From assembly GCA_902796855.1 (NCBI GenBank), contig CADBQN010000069.1, forward strand, positions 1 to 43,432: a stretch of DNA of 43,432 nucleotides, given 5' to 3'. The position numbers and the translations under genes were made by a program. The notes under the pieces are model-generated. The model was not told where the DNA came from. It searched no databases and worked only from the letters and a program-made list of their open reading frames with translations. The DNA comes from an uncultured Bacillota bacterium. Lineage in GTDB: Bacteria > Bacillota > Dehalobacteriia > UBA7702. How positions within the stretch are numbered: the stretch's first letter is position 1; each line of letters opens with the position of its first letter. Below are positions 27,160 through 35,795 of the stretch, one piece after another.

Positions 27160-27192
27160 AGCGCCTTCCCGCCGCCGGGGAGGCGCTTTTCC
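27160..27192 (+). terminator. Terminator after hslU
   Basis: GCGCCTTCCC pairs with GGGGAGGCGC (one wobble), preceded by A-rich and followed by TTTTC sequence. Confidence 0.85.
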
Positions 27193-27339
27193 CCGCGGCG
27201 GCGGGAAAGGGGAGGCGCCGGGGAACGCTCCGTCCCGACGGTAAGGAGGGGGTTTCCGGGGTAAGAGAATTCGAACTTTGACCTCCCGTTCTTCGGGAAA
27301 AATTTCGTACAAATCGGACAAAAGAATCATAAAAATCGC
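27193..27339. other. Non-coding stretch before the rpsB promoter
   Basis: GC-rich, then AT-rich DNA without a convincing coding frame or RNA gene. A small hairpin, CCCG-TTCTT-CGGG, is followed by AAAAATTT. A tRNA-like fragment is discussed under rejected items. Confidence 0.5.
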
Positions 27340-27368
27340 TTGCATGAACAATCACTTTATGTTAATAT
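27340..27368 (+). promoter_or_regulatory. Promoter of the rpsB-tsf operon
   Basis: TTGCAT (27340-27345), 17 bases, TAATAT (27363-27368). TATAGA at 27371-27376 is an alternative -10. About 115 bases of GC-rich leader with dyads (GCCGGTGCCGGC-type) precede the rpsB RBS, compatible with translational autoregulation by S2. Confidence 0.6.
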
Positions 27369-27494
27369 GGTATAGAATCATGCACGGAACGCGATCACGC
27401 GCCGGTGCCGGCTTGCCGGTCAGCGCGGCGAAAGGAACGTTCCGGAAGTGAGCGCGGCAATCCGCGATCTAAAACCAAAGGAGGAAATAACCAA

Positions 27495-28238
27495 ATGGCA
27501 GTTATTTCAATGAAACAGCTCTTAGAAGCAGGTGTCCACTTCGGACATCAGACCCGTCGCTGGAACCCCAAAATGGCTCCCTACATCTTCACCGAACGCA
27601 ACGGCATCTACATCATCGACCTGCAGAAAACGGTGAAAAAGATCGATGAAGCCTACAACTTCATCAAAGACACCGTCGCCGACGGCAAATCCATCCTCTT
27701 TGTCGGCACCAAAAAACAGGCTCAGGACGCCATTAAAGAAGAATCCGAACGCTGCGGCATGTTCTACGTGAACCAGAGATGGCTCGGCGGTCTGCTGACC
27801 AACAACAAGACCATCCAGAAGCGCATCGACTTCCTCTCCGATATGGAACGGATGGAAGAAGACGGCACCCTGGAACTCCTCCCCAAAAAGGAAGTGGCCC
27901 AGCTCCGCGTTAAAAGAGATAAGCTCGAAAAATTCCTCGGCGGCATCAAGGAAATGAAAGACCTCCCCGGCGCCATTTTCGTCGTCGACCCCAAAAAGGA
28001 ACGCATCGCCGTCGCCGAAGCGAGAAAGCTGGATATCCCCAGCATCGCCATCGTCGACACCAACTGTGACCCCGAAGAAGTGGACTATGTGATCCCCGGC
28101 AACGACGACGCCATCCGTGCCGTCAAACTCCTCGTCGGGCGTATGGCCGACGCCGTCATCGAAGGCAACCAGGGCCTCTCCATGGCCGAAGCCGTGGCCG
28201 AGGAAGAAGAAGCCCCCGCCGAAGAAGAAGCCGAATAA
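27495..28238 (+). CDS. rpsB: 30S ribosomal protein S2
   Basis: 247 residues from ATG 27495, preceded by AAAGGAGGAAATAA. The open frame upstream runs only through the leader. S2 signatures: [24 protein letters not shown] at the start, [12 protein letters not shown], the [11 protein letters not shown] motif, and [27 protein letters not shown] near the C-terminus, followed by an acidic Glu/Ala-rich tail. First gene of the rpsB-tsf-pyrH-frr translation operon. Confidence 0.98.
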   Translation: MAVISMKQLLEAGVHFGHQTRRWNPKMAPYIFTERNGIYIIDLQKTVKKIDEAYNFIKDTVADGKSILFVGTKKQAQDAIKEESERCGMFYVNQRWLGGLLTNNKTIQKRIDFLSDMERMEEDGTLELLPKKEVAQLRVKRDKLEKFLGGIKEMKDLPGAIFVVDPKKERIAVAEARKLDIPSIAIVDTNCDPEEVDYVIPGNDDAIRAVKLLVGRMADAVIEGNQGLSMAEAVAEEEEAPAEEEAE

Positions 28239-28257
28239 ACCGAAAACCAATGAAACC

Positions 28258-28316
28258 AAAAGCAGGGTGATCCCGCGGCTGCCTCAGAGGCGGAACCACC
28301 GGCCCTGCTTTTCTTA
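28258..28316 (+). terminator. Attenuator-like terminator between rpsB and tsf
   Basis: AAAAGCAGGG (28258-28267) pairs perfectly with CCCTGCTTTT (28303-28312). The long loop holds an inner GCCTC/GAGGC stem, and TCTTAT follows. It probably lowers tsf relative to rpsB, as partial terminators do at this junction in other bacteria. Confidence 0.7.
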
Positions 28317-28344
28317 TAGAATCGAATCAGGAGGAACCCAAACA

Positions 28345-29265
28345 ATGATTTCCGCAAAAATGGTAAAAGAACTCCGCGAAATGACCGGCGCCGGCATGAT
28401 GGACTGCAAAAAAGCGCTGACCGAGACCGACGGCGATATGGAAAAAGCCGTGGACTTCCTCAGGGAAAAAGGCCTCGCCGCCGCCGCGAAAAAATCCAGC
28501 CGCATCGCCGCCGAAGGCATCGTCACCGAAGCCATCGCCGACGACGCCAAAGCCGGCGTTCTCGTCGAAATCAACTGCGAAACCGACTTTGTCGCCAAGA
28601 ACGAGGATTTCAAAGCCTTTGCCGCCGACGTCGCCAAACAGGCCCTCGCCAGCTCCGCGGCGAATCTTGACGACTTTATGGCCGAAGCATGGCTCGCCGA
28701 AAGCGGCAAGACCGTGAAAGACGCGCTCACCGCTCAGGTCGCCGTCATCGGTGAAAACATGAACATCCGCCGCTTTGAAAAGATCAATGCCGAAGACGGC
28801 TGCGTCGCCTGCTACATCCACGGCGGCGGCAAAATCGGCGTTATGGTTTACGGCAAGACCGACGTCGTCAACGACGAAATCAAAACCTGCCTGCGCAACG
28901 TCGCCATGCAGGTCGCCGCGATGGATCCCAAATACGTGAACCGTGACGAAGTCCCCGCCGACTATCTGGAACACGAAAAGGAAATCCTGATGGCCCAGGC
29001 CAAGGAAGAAAACCCCAACAAACCGGAAAACATCATCGAAAAGATGATCACCGGCCGCCTGAACAAGGAAATGAAGGAAATCTGTCTCCTCGATCAGGCC
29101 TATGTCCAGGACAGCGATATGAACGTCGCCAAATACGTTGAAAGCGTCGGCAAAGCCAACGGCGCCGATCTCTCCGTCGTCCGCTTCGTCCGCTTCAAGA
29201 CCGGCGAAGGCCTTGAAAAGAAACAGGACGATTTCGCCGCCGAAGTCGAAAACATGTTCAAATAA
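28345..29265 (+). CDS. tsf: Elongation factor Ts
   Basis: Guanine-nucleotide exchange factor for EF-Tu. 306 residues from ATG 28345 (RBS AGGAGG). The frame extends upstream, but that part lies in rpsB and the attenuator. The N-terminal UBA-like domain has KELREMTGAGMMDCKKALTE and DMEKAVDFLREKGLAAAAKK. The core begins LVEINCETDFVAKNEDF, the signature that contacts EF-Tu. The full-length, two-subdomain bacterial form is retained. Confidence 0.98.
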   Translation: MISAKMVKELREMTGAGMMDCKKALTETDGDMEKAVDFLREKGLAAAAKKSSRIAAEGIVTEAIADDAKAGVLVEINCETDFVAKNEDFKAFAADVAKQALASSAANLDDFMAEAWLAESGKTVKDALTAQVAVIGENMNIRRFEKINAEDGCVACYIHGGGKIGVMVYGKTDVVNDEIKTCLRNVAMQVAAMDPKYVNRDEVPADYLEHEKEILMAQAKEENPNKPENIIEKMITGRLNKEMKEICLLDQAYVQDSDMNVAKYVESVGKANGADLSVVRFVRFKTGEGLEKKQDDFAAEVENMFK

Positions 29266-29355
29266 GCGCGGCGCGCGCCGAGGCGAACCTTTCGGACCGC
29301 CGCCGCCGGTGACGGCCCGACCTACAGATAAAAAAAACAGAGGTGGAAAACAATT

Positions 29356-30087
29356 ATGTGGGCAGATCCGGTCTATAAAAGAGTCGTTTTGAAACTCAGC
29401 GGCGAGGCGCTTGCCGGCGACCTCGGCTACGGCATCGATCAAAAGATGCTCAATCACGTCGCCGAACAGGTGCACGATATCCGCGACCTCGGCATTGACG
29501 TCCTCGTCGTCGTCGGCGGCGGGAACATCTGGCGCGGCATCGCCGGTTCCCAGCAGGGGATGGAACGGGCCACCGCCGATTACATGGGCATGCTGGCCAC
29601 GGTGATGAACAGCCTGGCCCTGCAGAACGCTTTGGAAAGCATCGGCATCGACACCCGGGTGCAGAGCGCCATCGAAATGCGGCAGATCGCCGAACCCTAC
29701 ATCCGCCGCAAGGCCGTCCGCCATCTGGAAAAGGGCCGCGTCGTCATTTTCGCCGCCGGTACCGGGAACCCCTATTTCTCCACCGACACCACCGCGGCGC
29801 TGCGCGCCGCCGAGCTGGACGCCGAAGCCATCCTGATGGCCAAAAAAGTGGACGGCGTTTATTCCGCCGACCCGAAGACCGATCCTACCGCCGTCAAGTT
29901 CGATACCCTCACCTTTAAAGACGTCCTCGATAAGGAGCTGAAGGTGATGGACTCCACCGCGGCCTCTCTCTGCAAGGATAACAGGATCCCCATTGTCGTA
30001 TTCAATATCAACGAAAAAGGCAACGCCAGAAAAGCGGTCCTCGGCGAGAACGTCGGGACCATTGTCGGAGGTGAGCTCTGTGATTAA
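29356..30087 (+). CDS. pyrH: Uridylate kinase (UMP kinase)
   Basis: Phosphorylates UMP to UDP with ATP; hexameric amino-acid-kinase fold. 243 residues. [14 protein letters not shown] opens the protein, followed by [11 protein letters not shown], the [16 protein letters not shown] region and [19 protein letters not shown], and a [12 protein letters not shown] loop. ATG 29356 follows AGAGGTGG. The last eight bases overlap the frr GTG start, which gives coupling. Confidence 0.97.
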   Translation: MWADPVYKRVVLKLSGEALAGDLGYGIDQKMLNHVAEQVHDIRDLGIDVLVVVGGGNIWRGIAGSQQGMERATADYMGMLATVMNSLALQNALESIGIDTRVQSAIEMRQIAEPYIRRKAVRHLEKGRVVIFAAGTGNPYFSTDTTAALRAAELDAEAILMAKKVDGVYSADPKTDPTAVKFDTLTFKDVLDKELKVMDSTAASLCKDNRIPIVVFNINEKGNARKAVLGENVGTIVGGELCD

Positions 30088-30637
30088 AGAGTATTTGGAA
30101 GATGCGGAACGAAGAATGGAAAAAACGTCGGAAGCGCTGAGAAGGGAATTTGCCACCCTCCGCGCCGGACGGGCCACCCCCGCCCTCCTCGACAAAATTC
30201 AGGTGGATTACTACGGCACGATGACCCCCCTCAATCAGATGGCCAACATCTCTGCCCCGGAAAGCCGGCTCCTCGTGGTGCAGCCCTGGGACAAGAGCAC
30301 CATCAAGGGGATCGAAAAGGCCATCCTCGCCTCGGATCTGGGGCTCAACCCCAACAACGACGGCACCGTGATCCGTATCGCCATTCCCCAGCTGACGGAA
30401 GAACGCCGGAAGGAACTGGTGAAGGTCGTCCGCAAAAAGGATGAGGAAGCGAAAATCGCCGTCCGCAACATCCGCCGGGATCTGAATTCCGACATCAAAG
30501 CGCTGGAAAAGGAAAAGGAAGTTTCCGAGGACGATGCCGCCCGCGGCCTCGACGACGCTCAGAAACTGACGGAAAAATGGGTCAAAAAACTGGATGAGAT
30601 CACCAAAACAAAGGAAGCGGAGATCATGGAAGTCTGA
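30080..30637 (+). CDS. frr: Ribosome recycling factor
   Basis: Splits post-termination ribosomes with EF-G. 185 residues, the exact usual length. GTG 30080 has GGAGGTGAG just upstream. [27 protein letters not shown] and [19 protein letters not shown] are textbook RRF. The C-terminal coiled helices ([23 protein letters not shown]) complete the three-helix bundle. The start overlaps pyrH. Confidence 0.98.
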   Translation: MIKEYLEDAERRMEKTSEALRREFATLRAGRATPALLDKIQVDYYGTMTPLNQMANISAPESRLLVVQPWDKSTIKGIEKAILASDLGLNPNNDGTVIRIAIPQLTEERRKELVKVVRKKDEEAKIAVRNIRRDLNSDIKALEKEKEVSEDDAARGLDDAQKLTEKWVKKLDEITKTKEAEIMEV

Positions 30638-30718
30638 TCCCGCGCCTCTCTCCCGCCATGTTTGATGCCAAAGGGCATTTTTAAATTTCATAATTTATAT
30701 ATAAGGAGGTGTACCCGA

Positions 30719-30883
30719 ATGTATAAAATCACTGACGAATGCGTAGCTTGTGGCACTTGCTTGGACGAATGCCCCAACGAAGCGATCAAAGAAGGCGACA
30801 TTTACGAAATCGACCAGGACGTCTGCACCGAATGCGGCACCTGCATTGATTCCTGCCCCAACGACGCGATTATCGAAGAATAA
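30719..30883 (+). CDS. 2[4Fe-4S] ferredoxin
   Basis: 54-residue clostridial-type ferredoxin. Two C-x2-C-x2-C-x3-C-P clusters are visible: [12 protein letters not shown] and [12 protein letters not shown]. It carries low-potential electrons in anaerobic metabolism, e.g. for hydrogenase, pyruvate oxidation or the reductive steps of the MEP enzymes. ATG 30719 has a very strong RBS (AAGGAGGTG). The gene sits as a small insertion between frr and uppS and is followed by a strong terminator. Low local GC upstream (TAAATTTCATAATTTATATA) suggests its own promoter, although no clean -35/-10 pair is seen. IspG and proteins downstream need reduced iron-sulphur donors, so the neighbourhood may be functional. 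Confidence 0.95.
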   Translation: MYKITDECVACGTCLDECPNEAIKEGDIYEIDQDVCTECGTCIDSCPNDAIIEE

Positions 30884-30891
30884 TGGCAAAA

Positions 30892-30930
30892 AGAACCCCC
30901 TCCGCCGTCGGAGGGGGTTCTGTCGATTTT
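30892..30930 (+). terminator. Strong terminator after the ferredoxin gene
   Basis: Perfect 13-bp stem AGAACCCCCTCCG (30892-30904) / CGGAGGGGGTTCT (30909-30921), loop CCGT, then GTCGATTTTT. It lies only 15 bases before the uppS start, so uppS must be reached by read-through or another promoter. Confidence 0.88.
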
Positions 30931-30945
30931 TGGAGGATGGTTCTT

Positions 30946-31698
30946 ATGAGCGACAGTATAACCCGGGCCGATGTCCTGCTGGGACAGATCGACCGCGACG
31001 CCGTGCCAAAACACATCGCCGTCATCATGGACGGCAACGGCCGCTGGGCCCAAAAGCGCCGGCTCAGCCGGGTCAAAGGCCACGTGGCCGGGGCAAAGAT
31101 CATTCGTCACCTCACCAACGTCTGCTCCGACCTGGGCGTTAAGGCGCTGACCCTCTATTGCTTCTCCACGGAGAACTGGCGCCGCCCCATGGAGGAAGTG
31201 GGCTTTCTGATGCGGCTCATCCGCGGCTACCTCGTGGAACAGGCCGCCGATATGGTGAAGGAAGGCGTCCGCCTCACCGCCATCGGCGATCTGGCGGAGC
31301 TCCCCGAAGAAGTCCGCCGGGAGCTGGAGCGGGTGACGGAACTGACCAAAGACTGCGATAAGATCAACCTGAACCTGGCCCTGAACTACGGCGGCCGGGA
31401 CGAGATCCTCCACGCCGTCCGCCGCGCCGCCGAAGACGTGAAGAACGGCGTCCTCGACGCCGCCGACATCGACGAGGCGGCCTTTTCCCGCTACCTCTAC
31501 ACCGCCGGTATGCCCGACCCGGATCTGCTGATCCGCACCTCCGGCGAGATCCGCCTCAGCAACTTTTTGCCCTGGCAGACGGCGTATACCGAGTTCTATT
31601 TCACCGATATCAACTGGCCCGACTTTGATGACGAGGCCCTTTACGGCGCGATTTTGGAATATCAGCGCCGTCACCGCCGGTTCGGCGGCATCTCCTGA
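30946..31698 (+). CDS. uppS: Undecaprenyl diphosphate synthase (isoprenyl transferase)
   Basis: Adds eight cis isoprene units to farnesyl diphosphate to make the C55 lipid carrier for cell-wall synthesis. 250 residues from ATG 30946, because GGAGGA at 30931 is its RBS and ATG 30937 is too close. The cis-prenyltransferase motifs are visible: VIMDGNGRWAQKRRLSRVKGH (catalytic Asp), CFSTENWRRP, and LLIRTSGEIRLSNFLPWQTAYTEFYF. cdsA follows 17 bp downstream, as in most Firmicutes. Confidence 0.96.
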   Translation: MSDSITRADVLLGQIDRDAVPKHIAVIMDGNGRWAQKRRLSRVKGHVAGAKIIRHLTNVCSDLGVKALTLYCFSTENWRRPMEEVGFLMRLIRGYLVEQAADMVKEGVRLTAIGDLAELPEEVRRELERVTELTKDCDKINLNLALNYGGRDEILHAVRRAAEDVKNGVLDAADIDEAAFSRYLYTAGMPDPDLLIRTSGEIRLSNFLPWQTAYTEFYFTDINWPDFDDEALYGAILEYQRRHRRFGGIS

Positions 31699-31715
31699 AA
31701 AAGAGGAAAAAGAAA

Positions 31716-32513
31716 ATGTTAAAAACGAGAGTTATCAGCGCCTGCGTCTTCGTGCCGGTGATCCTCCTCGCCGTCTTTTTCGGCGGCTGGATCTTCGCCG
31801 CCCTGATCCTGGCCATCGCCGTCCTCGGCGGTTATGAATTCGGAAAAATGGCGGAGGTCAACGATTTTACGTTCCTCCCCTGGATATATTACCCCTCGGC
31901 GGCGGTCATCATCGTCCTCGCCCAGCTTTTCGCCAAGACGCCGGGCGTCGTCATCGCCGCGGTGTTTCTGGCCTTCGCCGCCTTTATGGTCCTGTTCATC
32001 CTCGGCAAATTCGAGCTGGACGAGATCGCCCTCAACGTCACCGCCGTCGTCTACATCCCGCTGACGCTGTCCACGGCGGTGCTGATCCGTTCCGGCCTCG
32101 GCGACGGACGCTATCTGCTCTATCTGCTGCTCCTCATCGAGTGGCTCACCGACAGCGGCGCCTATTTCATCGGCAGCGCCCTCGGCCGGCATAAGCTGAT
32201 GCCCAGGGTCAGCCCGAACAAATCGGTGGAAGGCGCCGTCGGCGGCGTCGCCGCCGCCGTGCTGGCGGCGCTGATCCTCAACGTCTTCACCGGTCTGCTG
32301 CCCTACGGTTATATCATCGTCGTCGCCGTCCTCGTCTCCGTCGCCGGTCAGCTCGGCGACCTCTGCGAAAGCGCCGTCAAGCGCTGGGCCGGGGTGAAGG
32401 ACTCCGGGAACCTCATTCCCGGTCACGGCGGCGTCCTCGACCGCTTCGACAGCATGTTTTTCGCGTCGCCCCTGCTCTACCTGCTGGTGACGGTCTACGC
32501 GGCGCTGTTCTGA
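31716..32513 (+). CDS. cdsA: Phosphatidate cytidylyltransferase
   Basis: Makes CDP-diacylglycerol from phosphatidic acid and CTP, the branch point for phospholipids. 265 residues, integral membrane, about seven or eight helices. The family signature is complete near the C-terminus: SAVKRWAGVKDSGNLIPGHGGVLDRFDS. The central DSGAYFIGSALGRHKLMPRVSPNKSVEG stretch is also typical. ATG 31716 follows GAGGAAAAAG. It sits in the uppS-cdsA-dxr run. Confidence 0.96.
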   Translation: MLKTRVISACVFVPVILLAVFFGGWIFAALILAIAVLGGYEFGKMAEVNDFTFLPWIYYPSAAVIIVLAQLFAKTPGVVIAAVFLAFAAFMVLFILGKFELDEIALNVTAVVYIPLTLSTAVLIRSGLGDGRYLLYLLLLIEWLTDSGAYFIGSALGRHKLMPRVSPNKSVEGAVGGVAAAVLAALILNVFTGLLPYGYIIVVAVLVSVAGQLGDLCESAVKRWAGVKDSGNLIPGHGGVLDRFDSMFFASPLLYLLVTVYAALF

Positions 32514-32550
32514 GCGCGCCGCGGCGAAGAAGGGAAGGGGGAGAAGGAAA

Positions 32551-33687
32551 GTGAAAGCCATCGGCATTTTGGGGTCCACCGGCTCCATCGGCACGCAGAG
32601 CCTCGATATCATGGGCTGGTTCCCCGACGACTACGAAGTGAAGGTCCTGACGGCCCACAAGAACGCCGCCCTCCTGGCGGAACAGACAAAAAAATTTCAC
32701 CCAACGGTCATCGCCCTTGGCGATGAGACGCGGTATAATGAGCTGAAAGCGGCGCTCCCCGGCTACGAAGGGGAGATCCTCTGCGGAGAGGAAGGCGTTC
32801 TCGCCGCCGCCGCCGTCGGCGTCGATATGATGATCCACGGCATTTCCGGCATGGCGGGGCTCGCGCCGCTGCTCAAAACGATCGAGGCCGGCAACGACGT
32901 GGCCTTTGCCAACAAGGAGAGCCTCGTCACCGCAGGGCACCTCGTCATGGATCTCGTCCGCCGCCGGGGCATCGCCTTTCTGCCGGTGGACAGCGAGCAC
33001 TCGGCGGTGTTCCAGTGTCTTCAGGGCGGCAGGAGCGGCCTGAAAAAACTGGTGCTCACGGCGTCCGGCGGCCCCTTTTTCCACTGCGCCCCGGAAGAGC
33101 TCAATAACGTCACCCCGGAAATGGCGCTGAAGCACCCCACCTGGAACATGGGGGCAAAGGTGACCATCGACAGCTCCACGATGATGAACAAGGGCCTGGA
33201 GGTCATCGAGGCTCACTGGCTCTTCGACTGCCCCTACGACCGCATCGACGTGCTGATCCAGCCCCAGAGCGTGATCCATTCCATGGTCTGCTTTGAGGAC
33301 GGCTCCTTCATCGGCCACCTGGGCAAAGCCGATATGCGCATCCCCATCCAATACGCCCTGACCTACCCCGAGCGAAAGGCCAACCCCGTGGAGGAACTGG
33401 ATTTCGCTGCCTTGGGGAAGATCGATTTTTACGCGCCGCGGCGGGAGATCTTTCCGCTGATGGCCCTGGCCTACGACGTCGGCAGGGCCGGCGGCACGCT
33501 GCCGGCGGTGATGAACGCCGCCAACGAGACGTTGGTGTATAAGTTTTTGGAAAAGAGAATAAGCTATAAAGATATTTACCGGATCGTCGCCGACACCGTG
33601 GAACGTCACGACAACATCCCTTCGCCGTCCCTGGCGGAGATCCTGAACGCCGCCGAGGAGACGAAAGCGCGGCTGGCGAAGATCTGA
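32551..33687 (+). CDS. dxr: 1-deoxy-D-xylulose-5-phosphate reductoisomerase
   Basis: First committed step of the MEP isoprenoid pathway, NADPH-dependent, target of fosmidomycin. 378 residues. GTG 32551 is preceded by GGGGGAGAAGG. NADPH-binding GSTGSIGTQSLDI is at the N-terminus; ANKESLV and the metal/substrate motif PVDSEHSAVFQCL follow. The loop GGPFF and the conserved MMNKGLEVIEAHWLF and NAANE segments are intact. It belongs with ispG in the same operon, so the bacterium makes isoprenoids by the MEP route. Confidence 0.97.
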   Translation: MKAIGILGSTGSIGTQSLDIMGWFPDDYEVKVLTAHKNAALLAEQTKKFHPTVIALGDETRYNELKAALPGYEGEILCGEEGVLAAAAVGVDMMIHGISGMAGLAPLLKTIEAGNDVAFANKESLVTAGHLVMDLVRRRGIAFLPVDSEHSAVFQCLQGGRSGLKKLVLTASGGPFFHCAPEELNNVTPEMALKHPTWNMGAKVTIDSSTMMNKGLEVIEAHWLFDCPYDRIDVLIQPQSVIHSMVCFEDGSFIGHLGKADMRIPIQYALTYPERKANPVEELDFAALGKIDFYAPRREIFPLMALAYDVGRAGGTLPAVMNAANETLVYKFLEKRISYKDIYRIVADTVERHDNIPSPSLAEILNAAEETKARLAKI

Positions 33688-33703
33688 GAATGAGGTGTCC
33701 GAT

Positions 33704-34720
33704 TTGAACGTACTGCTCACCGTCGCGCTGACGTTGGTCATGTTCGGCGTGATCATCTTCGCCCACGAGGGCGGCCATCTGCTCTGCGCCAAGGCCTGCG
33801 GCGTCTATGTGGAGGAATTTTCCGTCGGCATGGGGCCGCTGCTCTTCTCCTTCAAAAAGGGGGATACCCAATATTCCCTGCGGCTGCTGCCCATCGGCGG
33901 CTACTGCAAAATGCCCGGGGAAGACGGCGAGAGCGACTATCCCAACGGTTTTGATAAAAAGAACGTGCCCCAGCGGATGCTCGTCGTCGCCGGGGGCGCG
34001 CTGTTCAATATTCTCTTCGCGCTGATCCTCTTCGTTATCGCCTTCATGGGCATGGGCACCGCCACGACGGAGCCCCTCATCGGCGAGGTCAGCGAGGACT
34101 ACCCGGCTTACGCCGCGGGTTTTGAAAGCGGCGACCGCGTCACCGCCATCGACGGCAAAGCGGTGGCAAGCTGGGACGACATGACCGGCGTCATCCGAAG
34201 CAGCGCCGGAAAGGAACTGACTTTTTCCGTCGACCGGGACGGTGAGAGTGTGACCCTCGCCGTCACGCCGGACGCGAACGACGACGGCAGCGGCGTCATC
34301 GGCGTCGTCGCCGCCCGGGTGCCGATGTCGCCCTTCGCGGCCATCAAGACCGGCTTTGTCCAGACCTACGCCATGACCAAGCTGGTGCTGGTGTCGCTGT
34401 GGCAGATGATCACCGGCGCCATCGGCCTGGAACTGGCCGGGCCCGTCGGCGTCGGCCAGATGGTGGGGGAAGCGGCCCACTACGGCTTTTATAATTTCCT
34501 CGTCTTCGTCGCCGTCATCAGCGTGAACCTCGGCGTCGTCAATATGCTGCCCCTGCCGGCGCTGGACGGCAGCCGCCTTGTCTTTTTGCTGGTGGAGGGC
34601 ATCCGCCGCAAGCCGGTCAGCGCCGGGGTCGAGGGCGCCATCCACTTTGCCGGTTTCGTCCTGCTGATGGGGCTGCTCATCGTCATTACCTATTTTGATA
34701 TCGCCAGGATCGTGGGGTGA
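33704..34720 (+). CDS. rseP: Site-2 protease RseP (membrane zinc metalloprotease)
   Basis: Intramembrane protease cleaving anti-sigma factors or signal-peptide remnants. 338 residues from TTG 33704; GAGGTG at 33692-33697 is its Shine-Dalgarno and covers the earlier GTG 33695. Zinc motif HEGGH gives His21, Glu22 and His25 in the first membrane helix. One PDZ domain lies at about residues 125-210 (AYAAGFESGDRVTAIDGKAV). The third zinc ligand is in NMLPLPALDGSRLVF. About four membrane helices are present. The substrate is unknown; no sigma/anti-sigma pair is in the window. Confidence 0.93.
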   Translation: MNVLLTVALTLVMFGVIIFAHEGGHLLCAKACGVYVEEFSVGMGPLLFSFKKGDTQYSLRLLPIGGYCKMPGEDGESDYPNGFDKKNVPQRMLVVAGGALFNILFALILFVIAFMGMGTATTEPLIGEVSEDYPAYAAGFESGDRVTAIDGKAVASWDDMTGVIRSSAGKELTFSVDRDGESVTLAVTPDANDDGSGVIGVVAARVPMSPFAAIKTGFVQTYAMTKLVLVSLWQMITGAIGLELAGPVGVGQMVGEAAHYGFYNFLVFVAVISVNLGVVNMLPLPALDGSRLVFLLVEGIRRKPVSAGVEGAIHFAGFVLLMGLLIVITYFDIARIVG

Positions 34721-34724
34721 ACCT

Positions 34725-35795
34725 ATGAAAGAAAGAAAGATCACGCGTCAGATCCGCGTCGGCTCCGTCCCCGTCGGCGGCGGCGCCCCTGTGGTGATTC
34801 AGAGCATGAACAATACCAAGACCGCCGATGTCGAGGCCACCCTGGCCCAGCTGAACGCGCTGAGCTCCGCCGGCTGCCAGATCGGCCGTCTCGCCGTCCC
34901 CGATGCCGAGGCCGCCGAGGCCCTGGCCAAAATCGTGCCCCGGTCGCCGCTGCCTCTCGTCGCCGACATCCATTTCGACTACCGTCTGGCGCTGAAAAGC
35001 GTCGCCAACGGCGTTTCCGCCCTGCGCATCAACCCCGGCAACATCGGCGGCGAGGCGAAGGTAAAGGCCGTCATCGACGCCGCCCGGGAACGGAACGTCC
35101 CGATCCGCATCGGTATCAACGGCGGCTCCCTGGAAAAGGATCTGCTGGCCCGATACGGCCCCACCGCCGAGGCCATCGTCGAAAGCGCCCTGAGGGAAGC
35201 GGCGATTTTTGAGAAATACGGCTTCGACCAGGTGAAGATCTCGGTGAAGTCCTCCTCGGTGGCAAAGACCGTCGCCGCCTACGAGCTCCTCAGCGAAAAG
35301 GTGGATTACCCGCTCCACGTCGGCGTCACCGAAGCCGGGACGCTGCTGAAAGGCAGCGTGAAATCGGCCATCGGCATCGGCCTGCTGCTGAACGAGGGCA
35401 TCGGCGACACGATCCGCGTCTCCCTCACCGGCGACCCCGTCAACGAGGTCATCGTCGCCAAGGAGATCTTAAAAGACCTGGGCCTCCGGAAGGAAGGGGT
35501 GGAGATCGTCTCCTGCCCCACCTGCGGCCGCACCAAGGTGGATCTGGAAAAGATGGTCGCCGCCGTGGAAACGGCGCTGGGGAACATGAAGGCCGACCGA
35601 CCCATCACCGTGGCGGTGATGGGCTGCGAGGTCAACGGCCCCGGCGAGGCGAAAGAAGCGGATTACGGCATCGCCAACGGCAGGGGGCAGGGCCTCCTGT
35701 TCCGCCGCGGCGAGGTCATCGGCAAATATAAAGAAGAAGAGATCGTCGCCGCGCTCCTGCGGGAGATCCGCCGCGACCAGAAGGAGAAGCAATGA
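34725..35795 (+). CDS. ispG: (E)-4-hydroxy-3-methylbut-2-enyl-diphosphate synthase (flavodoxin/ferredoxin)
   Basis: [4Fe-4S] enzyme of the MEP pathway, converting MEcPP to HMBPP. 356 residues from ATG 34725, 4 bp after rseP. The TIM-barrel N-part opens with ITRQIRVGSVPVGGGAPVVIQSMNNT. The iron-sulphur Cys residues are in SCPTCGRTKVDL and VMGCEVNGPGEA. It needs a reduced ferredoxin or flavodoxin, and a ferredoxin gene lies 4 kb upstream in the same orientation. The stop overlaps proS (ATGA). Confidence 0.97.
   Translation: MKERKITRQIRVGSVPVGGGAPVVIQSMNNTKTADVEATLAQLNALSSAGCQIGRLAVPDAEAAEALAKIVPRSPLPLVADIHFDYRLALKSVANGVSALRINPGNIGGEAKVKAVIDAARERNVPIRIGINGGSLEKDLLARYGPTAEAIVESALREAAIFEKYGFDQVKISVKSSSVAKTVAAYELLSEKVDYPLHVGVTEAGTLLKGSVKSAIGIGLLLNEGIGDTIRVSLTGDPVNEVIVAKEILKDLGLRKEGVEIVSCPTCGRTKVDLEKMVAAVETALGNMKADRPITVAVMGCEVNGPGEAKEADYGIANGRGQGLLFRRGEVIGKYKEEEIVAALLREIRRDQKEKQ

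Noticed and set aside
27245-27300. tRNA-like fragment on the minus strand (GTTCGAATTC T-loop-like sequence after a CCCG-AAGAA-CGGG hairpin resembling a variable arm)
   Set aside because: The T-stem has at least two mismatches, and no acceptor, D or anticodon arm can be found upstream. At most a tRNA relic; tRNAscan-SE would settle it.
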